In this document: in pieces, positions 22,772 through 34,211 of the stretch
How positions within the stretch are numbered: position 1 is the stretch's first letter
Layout: each line of letters starts with the position of its first letter
Position numbers and translations under genes: made by a program
Notes under the pieces: model-generated
Told to the model about the DNA's origin: nothing
The model's database searches: none
The model's input: only the letters and a program-made list of their open reading frames with translations
Origin: Lentinus brumalis
Lineage: Eukaryota; Basidiomycota; Agaricomycetes; Polyporales; Polyporaceae
DNA: 64,000 bases
Reading direction: 5' to 3'
Assembly: GCA_001792895.1 (NCBI GenBank)
Contig: MARA01000003.1
Span: 186,001 to 250,000 of the forward strand

Positions 22772-23799
22772 ATGCTCTCTCGCCTGGGACGTGCTCTATC
22801 TCGGACGAGAGTCTCGACTCCTGCGCAGAGGCAGAATCTGGCGGCACCAAGGCGGATGTTGTCAACGGAAGGGCCATCTTCGAGTACCTACAAGGCCAAA
22901 CGGGAGCCGTGGATCACGCCGGCTATGGTACTGGTCGGTCTCATCCCCATCTTCACGTTCGGCCTCGGAACATGGCAGGTGCAACGCCTCAAGTGGAAGA
23001 TTGCAGTCATTGACGAACTGGAGGAGAAGCTGCAACGAGAGGCCATTCGACTGCCCCCACACATAAAGTGCGCGTATGTCTTTCCGTAACTGGCGATGCT
23101 ACTTACCCATCGATAGCACGGCCGCTATCCCAGAATTCGCATTTCGCAAAGTTGTGCTGCGGGGCCGCTGGGACGTTTCCCACTTAATGCTTCTTGGCCC
23201 CCGAGTTTGGGATGGTAATAATGGGTACCACGTTGTCGTGCCATTGGTCCGGTCGGATGGTTCTACAGTGCTCGTGGACCGCGGCTTTGTAGCGAAGGAT
23301 CATGCGCAGAACGTCAAACAAATGCTGGCCGACAGCGGCGACGAAGTTGAGGTCCTTGGCATGCTACGTACCGCTCAGATCCGCAACAATTTTACGCCCG
23401 AGAACCATCCGGAGAAGGGAGAGTGGTACTGGGCAGATGTCGATGCTATGGCTGCTTGCGCAGGCGGCGAGGACGCGGGCGTGCAGCCCGTCTTCATCGA
23501 AGAGATCTTCGGTGAGTGACTCGGTACTTTTTATGAATGCTGATTTACATGTCCGCAGAGGGTCATGCTGGAGAAGCCTCCTCGCGACTTGCGCGCGGCG
23601 TGCCCATAGGCAGGTCGCCGACGGTCGATGTGAGGAATTCTCATCTATCATATATAGTCACTTGGTAAGCAGGTCCTCGTGCATCAAAGTTCCGGTGTTG
23701 AGTTTCATCGACAGGTATTCGCTGTCCGCGTTTACGACAGCTATGTTCGTTCGTTTGGTGTTGAAGAGACGGCAGGCCCTGGCACGTATACCTCGATAA
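22772..23799 (+). CDS. SHY1: Shy1/SURF1 cytochrome c oxidase assembly factor
   Basis: An inner-mitochondrial-membrane protein that helps insert heme a into Cox1 during complex IV assembly. The start at 22772 gives an Arg/Ser-rich presequence, [15 protein letters not shown], without acids, as expected for mitochondrial import. The first membrane helix and SURF1 signature follow: [20 protein letters not shown] then LKWK. The soluble part has [40 protein letters not shown] with RGFV, and [17 protein letters not shown], all family blocks. After the intron starting near 23513 comes [19 protein letters not shown], the second membrane helix, with a basic C-terminus. About 285 residues; three or four short introns. 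The intron at about 23665 (GTAAGC...GACAG) is needed to restore the last helix. Confidence 0.93.
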
Positions 23800-24322
23800 C
23801 CGACAGTGTGTCTGATGCGTTCACGGCCTTTGGGAGCAATGCAGTTTGGAGGACTATGGTCTGTTTCTTACACTTGGAAACGGGGGCCCAGTTCGCGACA
23901 GGTCGACATGTCCTGTCATACGGGGCAGACACAGCATCCCTGGCCTGGCGAAAGGCTTGCTCTCCGTCGTGTCTCCGTCACTACTGTTCATCTTACGTAG
24001 TGCGAGGGAGCAGTGACTATGCAATGCAAGCATGGAGGACCCACGTCCCACTAACATATATTGAGGAACGTCTGAACCATACATATACTCTTGCAGTACA
24101 TACGTACGCATGGCACTCTCGACGGGTTCCTTTACCAAGGTTCGTCACTGCCTGTTTTGTCCGCCTGGGCAGTGAAGCGCTGGAGGTGTCCCAGTACCGT
24201 GATTGTCTACGCTATATAGCCTTAGTCTGGTCAAGCTACTTCCTCGTACCTCCCGCTGCATCTGAACACGCCTCATCCTCTGCGAGGTCGAGCTCGATAC
24301 TAGTCGCTTGCGAGACCCTTTG
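23800..24322. other. Intergenic, SHY1 3' flank and upstream region of next gene
   Basis: About 520 bases. An open frame crosses it (23679-24323) but its composition is not protein-like and it overlaps SHY1 in another frame. No motif recognised. Confidence 0.5.
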
Positions 24323-27300
24323 ATGGCAGAGGCGGGGCCTTCGTCTCTCCCTGCCGCTCCGCCTCCATCGTCCTCGTCACCTCAACGCGCTACACGCATC
24401 CAGTTCCCAGTCGACCATCCTCGCTCGCATGTTGGTGATAGCAGCTCGCTTGGAAGCTTTCAGTCTCTAGGTCTTGGTCCACCTCCTGCCCTCAGGAAGT
24501 CTGGCATACAGGGCGGGTCGATCTCGTTCCAGCAAGATGACAAGCGACGGCGCGTGAAGTCTGTCGACGCCTCGAGTCCTTTTGAACCGTCGCGGAGTCG
24601 AGATGGGTACGCGGACACCTCTATACAGCGTTCTGGGAGCTTCAGCAGGAAAGGCGAGCAGAGGGAGTTGCTCTCGAAGGCCGTGTCCAACGCCTTGCTT
24701 GAGCCGTTCTCTGATGAGTATGACCTATGTGAGTAGTCATTGCAGGGCGTATGCATCATTGCTCACATGTGAATAGCGCGAGAAGGCACGTCAAGTGTGG
24801 CCTATGTCCAGTTCACACGTCTGACTGTCGCGTTGCAGACCCGGGCGTACTGGAAGACGTTCAACGTGCACTGCGGGCCAAGGCCCGCCGTGAAGCTCGG
24901 CTCAGGACTCAGTCTACGCCCTTGCGCGTTGAACCACCACGCCAACCAGATCGTGCTTCTATCTCCTCCGCCGGCTCTTCCCATGACAAAGCTGCTTCGG
25001 CTGTCCCGCCCTCTCCACGTCAACCGCGTATATCAGAAGACTCGGAGATAGACTTCAGTCCCGCCGTTGGGGTGGTCCCCAGTCATCCTGTCCCGTCATC
25101 ATTGGATGGCGGTGTCACGCTCGACTGGAGTACATCGGGGTCCGAGCATGGGAGAGAACGTCGTTGGTCCCTTTCTCGGGGCAAGCGCAGGTCGAAGGAC
25201 CTTTCATCAATCCCTCTCAGTAGGGCTGCTACTGAGAAACAAGACGCTGCATATATCAGTCAGTGCACGACTATTAACCATTAATATGCATCCTGACTTG
25301 GAGAAAAAGGGAAACTGGAACAGATACGCGCGAAGGTCAAACCGACGACCTTGAAGAAAGTCGACATGATAACCAAACAGCTGGAGCGGAAGTATCAATG
25401 GCTAGCTTGCGATACTGCAAGCCCTCCTGTAAATCTGTTGAGTGTCGTTCGTTGGTACCGTAGTCAACCAGCGGACCTACGTGCGGCGTTGGACGAAGCA
25501 GAACCAGCAACGTGGATGAAGCATCTGTGGGACAGGCCGGAGCATCATCCCCCCCTTACTGGCAGTTCTTCATGGAGTCCCACCGCCTTCGTCGTTCGGG
25601 AGTATGTGCAGACCCATCCTAGCCCTCATAGTATGGAGACCATTCCCGAAAACGAAGTGGTATTGCCTTCCTCTCCGAATGCGGCCTCGTCTTCCGACGC
25701 CCGGTCACCCACCCTTAGTTCATACAGCTGGACCACTCCCCGACATTCCATTGACGCGGCGATTTCGCGCAAGAGGTCGTCGCATGATGTCTTGCTATCC
25801 TTCGAGCCTATGGTCGAGTCGGGGAGAGACTCCCTGGGTCCTGATTCCAGGCACAGCAGCGATAACTACAGGAGTTGGAAACACGCTGGTCCTGACTCTG
25901 CGCGAAGTTCAGTGTACAGCATCGTATCGAGAGGTGCCTCCCCGAACAGCAGTCGAAGACGCCTCCGTAACATCGGCAAGCGACTCAAGACACGACACAG
26001 TGATGAAGCTCTGTCTTCGGCGCGGAACTCGATATCAGAATACAGTGGACACAGTGCATCGGAGGATGGCGGCCCGGTCGGACACCAGAAGATAGCTACG
26101 CTACGTCCTCGCAGCCGTCCTACCAGTCTGCATCTACAGGGTTCGTCCCTTCCAGAGGACTCGACGGATTCCAGACCCTCTGCCAGCGGGACCATCCATC
26201 CTTTCCCACCGGAGGCCCCACGACCGCTACCCAAAGTACCACACTATTTCCTGGCACACCGGAGCCCACGCCACGGCCTCAGGGTTCGGCTGATGCAGCC
26301 GCCACTCGAATTACTCCACCGCTGCGAAGGTTCCGCAGGTCGCTACCTTCGTCTACCGACATATTTGCGCGAGAGAGAGCCAACCATCGCCGTTCAGCAG
26401 ACGAACAGAAAGAGCGTGAAGAATACGACATCAAGGCTCAGTACGTTCGATACCCCTCACTCGTCTATGCATCGCTCTAACGTCTTGTTAAGGGTCCTCG
26501 AGGATACATCATCTCAGAACTATCGCATACGGCACCTTCTGCAGCGTGTGTGCGCTAACATCAGAGAGTACGAGTCCGTGCAGGCAGGCCTGTCCAATCT
26601 ACTCGGAGTGTCATATACCAAGATACCCTCTGAAGTCCTGGACGCATTCGTACACGATCCTTCTGCGGTTACCGGAGGGACACGCCGAACGACAAGTTGG
26701 AGAGCTGTGGAGGACATTCATGAGCGAATAGAGCGTCAGCGCCAGACCTGCAGACCTTCATACACTCTCAGCTGTCAGATGGCGAGCTCGATGTTCCACC
26801 GTCTCAAGTCTTCGACGATCCTATCGCTCAGCTCATGGCAGCTCTGGAGCAGCTTGCAGCTCAGCGGCAGGAGCTCGCCGCGAAAGCGGAGGAGGTCTCG
26901 TCCTCCTTGAAGCAAGTGAAGACTATCCATGCGGACGTGAAGAAAGTCTATCACGATACCCTTGCTCACACATCCTTGGTGTATCCGGAGGTACGAGAAA
27001 TTTCCGCTTCATCAGGACGCATTGCTCAACTCTTTCTGAAAGCTATCCCAAATCGCCGCCCTAGAAGAGAACTACCGAAACCAGTTCCAGCAGTTCTGGG
27101 ACATCGGCTTAGACGCACTCACATTCCTCTTGGACACCGTGACCCCTTTCTGGCGGAACTACGGCAAAGTCATCGGTGAGGACGTGCAGGACTTCCTTAT
27201 CATTCCTTGGTACCGGAACGAATTCACTGGAGAGCCCAAGCGGTACCCGATCAAGCACTTCCCGCAACGCTCATACCGCCACTGGGCTGGTTTGGTCTTT

Positions 27301-27537
27301 CTATCTGCCTGCAGTGTCGTTGTGGGCTGGCTGCAATTTGGTGCGGCGTGGGCGTTGACGACCCAAATCAACATGCCTTGGATATCCCATACCGGACTGC
27401 GATGGATTGCATTTCCCATTTACACTATTCTTCTCCTAATCCAGTGGTGCGCGGTCATTCTGGAGGCAGCTATTGTTGTTGCGCAGTGCGGTATTATCGT
27501 CTGGTGGATGGGCTGGTCTATCAAACTCTGGACGTAG
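24323..27537 (+). CDS. Long protein with disordered N-half, coiled coil and C-terminal membrane helices
   Basis: Not recognised as a named family. MAEAGPSSLPAAPPPSSSS opens about 600 residues of Ser/Pro/Arg-rich, likely phosphorylated sequence. A more ordered patch is KKVDMITKQLERKYQWLACD with NLLSVVRWYRSQPADLRAAL (25.36-25.50 kb). A helical region follows: YRIRHLLQRVCANIREYESV, then a coiled coil, LAAQRQELAAKAEEVSSSLK. The C-terminus has two or three membrane helices, WAGLVFLSACSVVVGWLQFG, WIAFPIYTILLLIQWCAVIL and VVAQCGIIVWWMGW, and ends at 27537. This order fits a tail-anchored or hairpin membrane protein with a large cytosolic part. The frame changes near 26.05-26.13 kb; a single intron (about 26.08 kb, donor GTCGGA) would reconcile it. 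Another intron lies at about 26440-26491. Confidence 0.7.
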
Positions 27538-27636
27538 GGCTGTTATCATGCTGTGCTTGTATCATTATCGCATACATAAGTAATATCAGGTATTGTACAT
27601 GGCTATGACATCAGGGACATATACTACAGTTTGGGA
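27538..27636. other. Tight convergent gap
   Basis: Only 99 bases separate the stop codons of two convergent genes, so their transcripts almost surely overlap at the 3' ends. Confidence 0.6.
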
Positions 27637-29479
27637 TCAACTCCCGGGTGGTGGTACAACAGTTGTCAGATTAGCGTCATGGTCAGAAACTTCAGCTATT
27701 AGCGCCGTCGACGCGATTGCTGGAGGTGATAACACTACAGGAACGTTTGTGAGGGATTGCGATGGGGATACACGAGGACCCAGTGCCGATGCTGGGGCCT
27801 CCGGGAAGTTGGTAGCTCGTGGCACGAGTTGAGGAATCTCAGCGACAGTCTTTCCAGCATCGATGCAGGTACGACAATATCCTACAAGTGCTCGCTTAGC
27901 CATTGTTGAGACAAAGCCAAGTATAAACTCACGACCCCCCATCATCAATGGGACGTCCGTCTGCCCGCAAGCATGGCACGCAATTGGGGCGGCGCGGAGG
28001 TCTTGGCCTTCAGCGATTGTCGCCGCTTCACAGATGCAGTCTTTTCTGCAGGCGAAGACAGCCCATCGGACACGAGCGTGGCCTTGCGTGACACCGACTT
28101 GCGTTTCGCCCGCGTGCTATCAGCACCGGCGGGCTTAATCGACTTCATTGTGTAGGACGGGGCAACAGCCTGTCGTTCGGTATGAGCGCTGCGCTGCTAC
28201 GCTTCGAGTGGCACTCACAGCCTGTACTTCGCTGAGCAGCTCGCCTTCTGGGAGGCGAGGCTGCAAATACGAGCGGGGTGCCGCCTTCTTGACCTGGGAG
28301 TGCACGATCAGCCTGGGTCAGTGCGAAGCCGAGATATATGCTCACCAGTTCTGCCAACGCAGTTCGAGACTCCTCCACCTTAGCTGGCCCGCCCGCCCAT
28401 AGCATGAACAGGTCCCACAGGTGCTGAGGTACTCGCGAGAAACAGAGACTCCCGACTTCGGGGGTTGCAGTTCTGCCTGCTGATCATCGGCTGCGGACGG
28501 ATCTTGACTGGCCGTTCCAGCGAAAGGGAGGGATGTCGTTATGGTGACGTCGGACGACCGAGCGAAGAGATCCTGCGCAACACCGCGGCGCTCACATACC
28601 ACATCTCCTCGAGGGAAGATCCATCTATCCGCTGGTCGCTCGTGGAATTCCAGTACAATGTCGAAAGGCTTTGGAGAACCTGCCCTAGTGTCTGTGGGTG
28701 GAGCGGTGCTAGGGGTTGAGACGGTCCGAGTTGTTGTACATTTCCCATTGACTGAACTAGGAGACCCAGTGTCTTGACCTGATCGTCTGTCGCAGTGCGA
28801 TTGATCACTGCATTCAGCAAGTTGGCAAGAGTTGGATTTGATTGGGACGCGAGAGCGACTTGGGCAGACAGAGCAGGTGTTACATATGACATAGAGGGGA
28901 TGTTGACGATGGGCGCTGACACCTGTTGGGCAGCTACCGTTGGGAAGCTAGGAGACCCTGCCGTAGCTGCAGCACTCTTGGGATATTGGACTCAGTAGAG
29001 GTACGAAAGACATACTTTGTGTTGAGATATGTGTCGAAGGGCCGATACTGGTGAATGTCTCTGCCTCCGGAAGATAGTGAACCTCATAGATCGCGGTGTT
29101 GGAGAATACATGGGGTCCAATTGTTAAGTCGTATTTGCCATGGGCTTTAATCGTATGAGGCGGGGGTATCACTTCCGCGACCTTGGTGCCACGGGTTCGC
29201 GCGGAGAATTTCGGGAACGTTGATGTTATCCACCTACTGCGAGCTATGCGGGACTCGTATAACGCTGAAGCGAGGACACGACTGAATAACTCACATTGTC
29301 TGAGAGATTGCAGTATCACGAGGCTAACCCTCGCACTTGTCAGCCCCAAGATGTCCTACCTAGGTTATGGATACTGCACACCTATCAGGAATAGACCTCA
29401 GTTCCGTATCATCCGACTGATCGCTCTGTAGTTCCCAGTCGGGCTGCAGACCTGTCGGGAGATCCACTGCTCGGTGCAT
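27637..29479 (-). CDS. Nuclear protein with atypical GATA-like zinc finger
   Basis: Not assigned to a named family. The clearest element is near the C-terminus. After splicing a 5-exon-end GTGAGT intron (about 27895-27950), the frame reads CHACGQTDVPLMMGGRYCRT followed by Cys. That is C-x2-C-x13-C-x2-C, with the CGxTxxPL core of GATA fingers but a shorter loop. Upstream are a basic region (KRKSVSRKATLVSDG; KRRQSLKAK), an ordered helix LWDLFMLWAGGPAKVEESRT, and the block KPFDIVLEFHERPADRWIFP. Further upstream is a beta-rich block, FPKFSARTRGTKVAEVI to GPHVFSNTAIYEVHYLPEAE (about 29.06-29.23 kb), and a Gln/Ser-rich linker. A likely start is the ATG at 29479 (MHRAVDLPTGLQPDWEL), but the first exon joins were not resolved. 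The layout suggests a chromatin or transcription factor. It is divergent from BDP1. Confidence 0.6.
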
Positions 29480-29786
29480 CTTGCTCTGTTACAGTGAATG
29501 CGTGCTTGTCAGAAGTATAGCACCCAGTCAGGCATGGCGGAAGAGCGGTGATCGAGACCTAGGCCAAGGCAGTAGTTTGCGAGACAAGTTGAACTATGTG
29601 GTGGCTCAAGCAAAAGCGCAGAATTGCGAACGGCAGGGGCAGGCAGGGGCTCAGCGCTCAGCGCTCAGCGGTCCGAATGAGCGCCGGTCACCCGCGCCTG
29701 ACTTGTCTCCTACTCCCATATCCTCCGCGCCGTAGGTCCCGGAAGGCGAGCTCTGTGACCGGGAGGATTGCAGTTATAGAGTCCAA
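29480..29786. promoter_or_regulatory. Bidirectional upstream region of the zinc-finger gene and BDP1
   Basis: About 300 bases with small direct repeats at 29632-29671. Open frames crossing it look like chance. Confidence 0.5.
29632..29671 (+). repeat. Small tandem repeats (GGCAGGGGC x2, TCAGCGC x3)
   Basis: GGCAGGGGC occurs at 29632-29640 and 29642-29650. It is followed by three copies of the heptamer TCAGCGC/G at 29651-29671. Located in the shared promoter of two divergent genes. Confidence 0.8.
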
Positions 29787-31936
29787 ATGTCTCAGCGCGT
29801 CCGTGAGTCGTCCGCTTGGTCGCAGCAAATTTGCTTGGCTAAGTCTAAGATGCAGAGAAGGGCAGTACGGTCTTCCGACCCGTCGCCAAACCACGTCCGA
29901 GGACGGGCACGGAGTCTCGTCAACCTTCGGCTCTTCCAGAGTCATCAGTACCAGGACCCGCCGCCGTTCGTACACAAGATGGTGCCCGTGCCTCTTCTGT
30001 CATGCCTCCCCCATCGTCTGTCCCGTCAAGACTACCCGCGGAACCGTCCGTCCCCAATGTCGATATTTCACAAAGCTTCGGACAGGAGACTGCCCCACTA
30101 GCCGGTCCGTCTCCCTCGAAATCCACTCCTGGCGAATTGTCCAATATCGCAGCACCGCCGGCCGTTCGTACGACTGCTTCGCGCATGCCGCCTATGATTG
30201 GCACCTCCCAACACACGAATCAGCGCGCTGCTCGCATTGTACCTCCGGTTCACATTCAATCCACAACCCGAAATATGCCTGCCGCATCCCTGAATGCTTC
30301 TCATGGTTCCGCTCACCTGGACCAAGGGCACAGCAGCCAGTTCAACGATTTCCATCAAATACCAGGGCACTTGCAGGGACTGGACGGGAATCTCGGCGGT
30401 CTTTCTTTCTCCATTGACAGCTCGCAGATCGATCCCCAACTCATCGCAGATGCTCTGGGATTGTCGTCATTAGGCTCACAGGGTGCTTCTGATAACGCTG
30501 TTTCTATGGCGCAGATGAACGCCGACGATGTTTCCTTTGTCGATTCATCTCTACCTCGTCCGTCGCCCGGCAGGGCACCGGAGGCGGTATCTTCGGACGT
30601 GGATACACCTGATGACGAAAGTGCAAACCGTGAGCAACGATGGGTTTGAAGGTCTCAAGACCGTGTTGACACAGTTCCTGTAGGGGAGCCTGGCCCCGGC
30701 AATGGCCCAGCCAAACGGAAACGAGCCAGGAAAACGGGAGCTGCAGACAACCAAGGCGGGTCAGAGCCTACAAGCAAGCGACGGAAGACGGGCCGCCGTT
30801 CGCGCACTCGGCCCCCTTCACCCCCTCCTTTCGATCCGGACGCTGACCCCGGGGAGGAATTAGACCCAACTGTGGTGACCATGGCGGCATTGTGTGACGA
30901 CACGGGCAGAGGGCGTGTCAGTAGCAAAGCTGCCCAGATCGTCTCGAACCATGCTGCTTGGCGGGCCGCTAACCGGGAGAAACGGGCGAGGATGAAGGCT
31001 GTCATGGAAGCGAAGAAGTACGGGAGAAATCTGGAGGAAGAAGAGGAGACGTCCACCACACCTGCGAAGACTGCTCCGGAGGAAGAGCCAACAGCCACTG
31101 CTGGAACACCCGTGGTAGACCCCGATATTTCTCGCGAGGGAAATGACGATCTCGCGGACAAGGATGCGGACGGTTTCGACTACAGTGAACCCCTCGCTGT
31201 CAGCCAATACAATGTTCAAGTCCGAATTGGCGCAAATGGCGAGACCATCATCGACGAAGATTCGCTGTTCGTGAACCGAGATGAAGAGCATCGAACAGAG
31301 GATTACACTCACGTTGAAGAGTCGGACTTCACGAAGTTCGTTAACTCAGCAACGTACAGCAAGAAACTCCGGGGCTCGCGGTGGAGTGCGGAAGAGACAG
31401 AGATGTTCTACAACGTATGTGGCCTCTTATGTTCCTTCTTTCAAAAGCTGACGCTCGTCGTACTCAGGCCCTTTCACAGTTTGGGGAGAATTACGAACTC
31501 ATCTCATATGTCCTCCCGGGACGCGACAGGAAAGCATGCAAGAACAAGTTCAAAACGGAGGACAGGAAGAATCCTGCTCGTATCACGTATTGCCTGAACC
31601 ATCGCACACCGTATGGTATGTTTGTCGGCCTCTCCCCTGTGATCTGCTGCTGAGTACAGATGGATATCAGATATCGCGACGTTGTCCCGTATGACTGGCA
31701 AGGACTTCTCAGGCCCTACACCGGAAATACGCGCTCCCACTCCTGTCGATTCTGCAGAACTGCCCTCCGAGGAACACCCACCAAGCCCACCGTCTCCTAG
31801 CTCTGCACGAGTCGTACGTAAGAAGAGCAAGACTCCGAGCGTGCGCGACGCCGGTGTGGAGGTCCTTGGCAGTGTTGACGATTTCGATAAGGATGAGGAA
31901 TCCGGAGCACTCGACTTGGGCATCTTGTCACGGTAG
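29787..31936 (+). CDS. BDP1: Bdp1, TFIIIB subunit of RNA polymerase III
   Basis: Bdp1 (TFIIIB B'') completes the TFIIIB-DNA complex with TBP and Brf1 and stabilises promoter opening for Pol III. The start at 29787 spliced at GTGAGT reads MSQRVHAEKGSTVFRPVAK, like the short N-termini of fungal Bdp1. A long low-complexity part follows. The Pol III-specific core is present: FDPDADPGEELDPTVVTMAA near 30.85 kb; VNSATYSKKLRGSRWSAEET into the SANT domain; then, across an intron, ALSQFGENYELISYVLPGRD and KACKNKFKTEDRKNPARIT. The last exon, reached through an acceptor at about 31672, gives DIATLSRMTGKDFSGP, also conserved. The protein ends with an acidic tail at 31936, about 660 residues. Basic stretches (KRKRARKTG, KRRKTGRRSRTR) are likely nuclear signals. 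Confidence 0.92.
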
Positions 31937-32121
31937 ATGCGGAGTTCCTTTACGGCAGTGGAAGTGCGTCCTGTATATTAGCTGAGCACGAGTCTCTCTG
32001 ACTACGACGACCGCAAGTGTTGTCACCTTGTCCCACATTCATATGTAGGCCGGACTTCTGCTTAGGATTCGGAACGCAACAGTTTGGACTCCCGGGGTCC
32101 GGGGAGGTGTTCGTGGGCTCG

Positions 32122-32133
32122 CACGTGACGTGA
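32122..32133 (+). promoter_or_regulatory. Overlapping E-box and CRE-like site upstream of DMC1
   Basis: CACGTG (32122-32127) overlaps TGACGTGA (32126-32133), 81-92 bases before the DMC1 start. E-box bHLH and bZIP factors respectively bind such sites. Function here is inferred only. Confidence 0.4.
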
Positions 32134-32213
32134 CCCCGAGGCGAGTCGGAACCGTCTGTTGCTCCTGCCCTTCATCTTGTCCCTCTCTCACCTCCTTCCA
32201 CCTGAGAACATCT

Positions 32214-34211
32214 ATGGTTCGTCGCGCTCCCTCTCAAAGCGTTCCGGCTCCTTCGCGACCTTCAAGTCCTCTGGGGGATGACATGGACGAGGTGATTCTT
32301 CGCGTAGCGAGAAGCTCATGCGCATATACTCACCTTGCTCACCACAGAGCCCATTCTTCGACACCGTTGATGAGCTGCAACAACATGTACGTCCTTTTGT
32401 CTGGCAGCCTTACTTGCTCCTCATGGGGCACTCTAGGGCATTAACGTGCAAGACATCTTGAAGCTGAAGGTGAGCGGTCGTAAGATCCGCTACTCCGATG
32501 ATCACTGACATAGTCAAGGCTGCCGCCATCAACACTGTATCTGGCGTCAACATGACAACACGTAGGCATATGCTGAAGATCAAGGTATATGCGGGACTCG
32601 TCAATCCATGCCGTGGTCTCATCCAGGCACTTCTGCAGGGCATGTCGGAAGCTAAGGTAGAGAAGATCAAGGCTGGTATCCTCCTTTCAACTTGACGTTT
32701 CTCTCAGCTGACGTTGCACTTGCAGGAGGCCGCGCACAAAATCTTGGTGAATTGCAAGCGGAGAGACGCATATAGTCACTCAACTCAAACCACTGTCCGC
32801 AGGGTTCCTCGTTCGCTACTGGATTGGAAGTCCAAGACAAGAGAAAGCGAGTGATTGCAATCAGCACAGGCAGCAAGGCTGTTGATACTGCTCTCGGTGG
32901 CGAGTACCTTACTCGCATGGCTCTACTCACCCTTCACGTTGATTATTCCTGCTAGGCGGTATCATGTCTCAGTCCATAACCGAAGGTATGTCTGCGGCAT
33001 CTACTGCAGCGTGACGCTCTCTGATAAGGTACCCAGTGTATGGCGAGTTCAGAACTGGGAAGACCCAAATGGCGCATACTATGAGCGTAGTCGCTCAGCT
33101 TCCTCCTGACATGGGCGGAGCTTCAGGCAAGGTCTGCGTCTGCGAGCCATTCACCTCCATATATCATTCACAGTCTCTAGGTCGCGTACATCGATACTGA
33201 GGGCACCTTCCGGCCCGATCGTATTCGGTCGATTGCAGATCGGTTTGGAGGTGAGTGCGTGACACATGCATCACGCTATCCTGCTGATTCCTCCATAGTT
33301 GATGGCGACATGGCCCTCGAAAACATACTTTACGGTATGTATGCGTCACAGCGGTGAAAGCTGATGCTCACGAGTGCGTGTAGCTCGCGCTCATAATAGC
33401 GAACATCAGGTCTGCCGCGCCGCGCTTCTACACCTAGTCCGGGTCGCGCTTATTTATTGTCGTTCAGATGGAGCTCATCAACGAATGCTCTATTCGCTTC
33501 GCCGAAGACAAAGATTTCAAGCTTCTGGTACGGAGCCTGGCTTGTTGATAGCTTCGTCTATTGACCGGCCTCTACAGATCGTCGATAGCATCATGGCGCT
33601 ATTCAGAACTGACTACTCCGGCAGAGGCGAACTCAGCGAACGGCAACAGAAGGTGCGTGCATTGCGTCCGGGGCAGAATAGATAGTCTCAGACAAAGCGT
33701 TTCTCATAGCTCGGACAAGTAAGTGTCATTCGTTGATCATGCTTCGATGTTGCCTCACGCCGCAAACAGATGCTATCCAAGCTTAGCAAGCTCTCTGAGG
33801 AATACAACGTTAGCTTTTAGGTTCCCATCGAAGAAATGGCTCCTTCCTCATCGTGATTTCTTCCAGATCGCCATTCTAATCACCAACCAAGTGCAATGTT
33901 GGCAATTTCCTGCGTGGCATTGACGTTGACTGAATGTTCTTTCACCGGTAGCCGACCCCGGTGCTACCATGACATTCGTCGCTGGTGGCGCCCTCAAGCC
34001 GATCGGCGGTCATATCCTTTCTCATGCGTCAGCCACTCGAATGTTTTTGAGGAAAGGTCTCGTAGCTTCTTGTCATAACCGCTGTCGCCTCTGGCTCATG
34101 CTCTCCCTAGGACGCGCCGAGGAACGTGTCGCCAAGCTGGTGGACAGCCCGGACAAGCCCGAAAGCGAAGCATCTTACAAGCTCGATGAAGGCGGATGGG
34201 CCGACGTCTGA
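32214..34211 (+). CDS. DMC1: Meiotic recombinase Dmc1 (RecA/Rad51 family)
   Basis: Dmc1 forms filaments on single-stranded DNA and carries out strand exchange between homologues in meiosis. An HhH-containing N-domain ([28 protein letters not shown]) precedes the ATPase core. Walker A is GEFRTGKTQ, Walker B is [13 protein letters not shown]. Typical Dmc1 blocks are [59 protein letters not shown] and [20 protein letters not shown]. It ends LDEGGWADV at 34211. About 340 residues in at least 14 exons, very intron-rich. The exon for Leu-Gly-Gln is only 9 nt (33710-33718). Two introns appear to use GC donors (32672-32725 and 32900-32955). Dmc1 is preferred over Rad51 from [15 protein letters not shown] and the C-terminal blocks. 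Confidence 0.92.
32900..32955 (+). other. Probable GC-AG intron in DMC1
   Basis: A GCGAGT donor and CTAG acceptor enclose 56 nt. Removal gives ALGGGIMSQ with the three Gly that the family conserves. The GT alternative three bases left (GTGGCG) would leave only two Gly. Confidence 0.6.
33710..33718 (+). other. 9-nt microexon of DMC1 (Leu-Gly-Gln)
   Basis: The sequence CTCGGACAA is flanked by CATAG and GTAAGT. It supplies LGQ between SERQQK and MLSKL, matching the conserved RQQKLxQML block. Without it the protein would lack three conserved residues. Confidence 0.8.
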
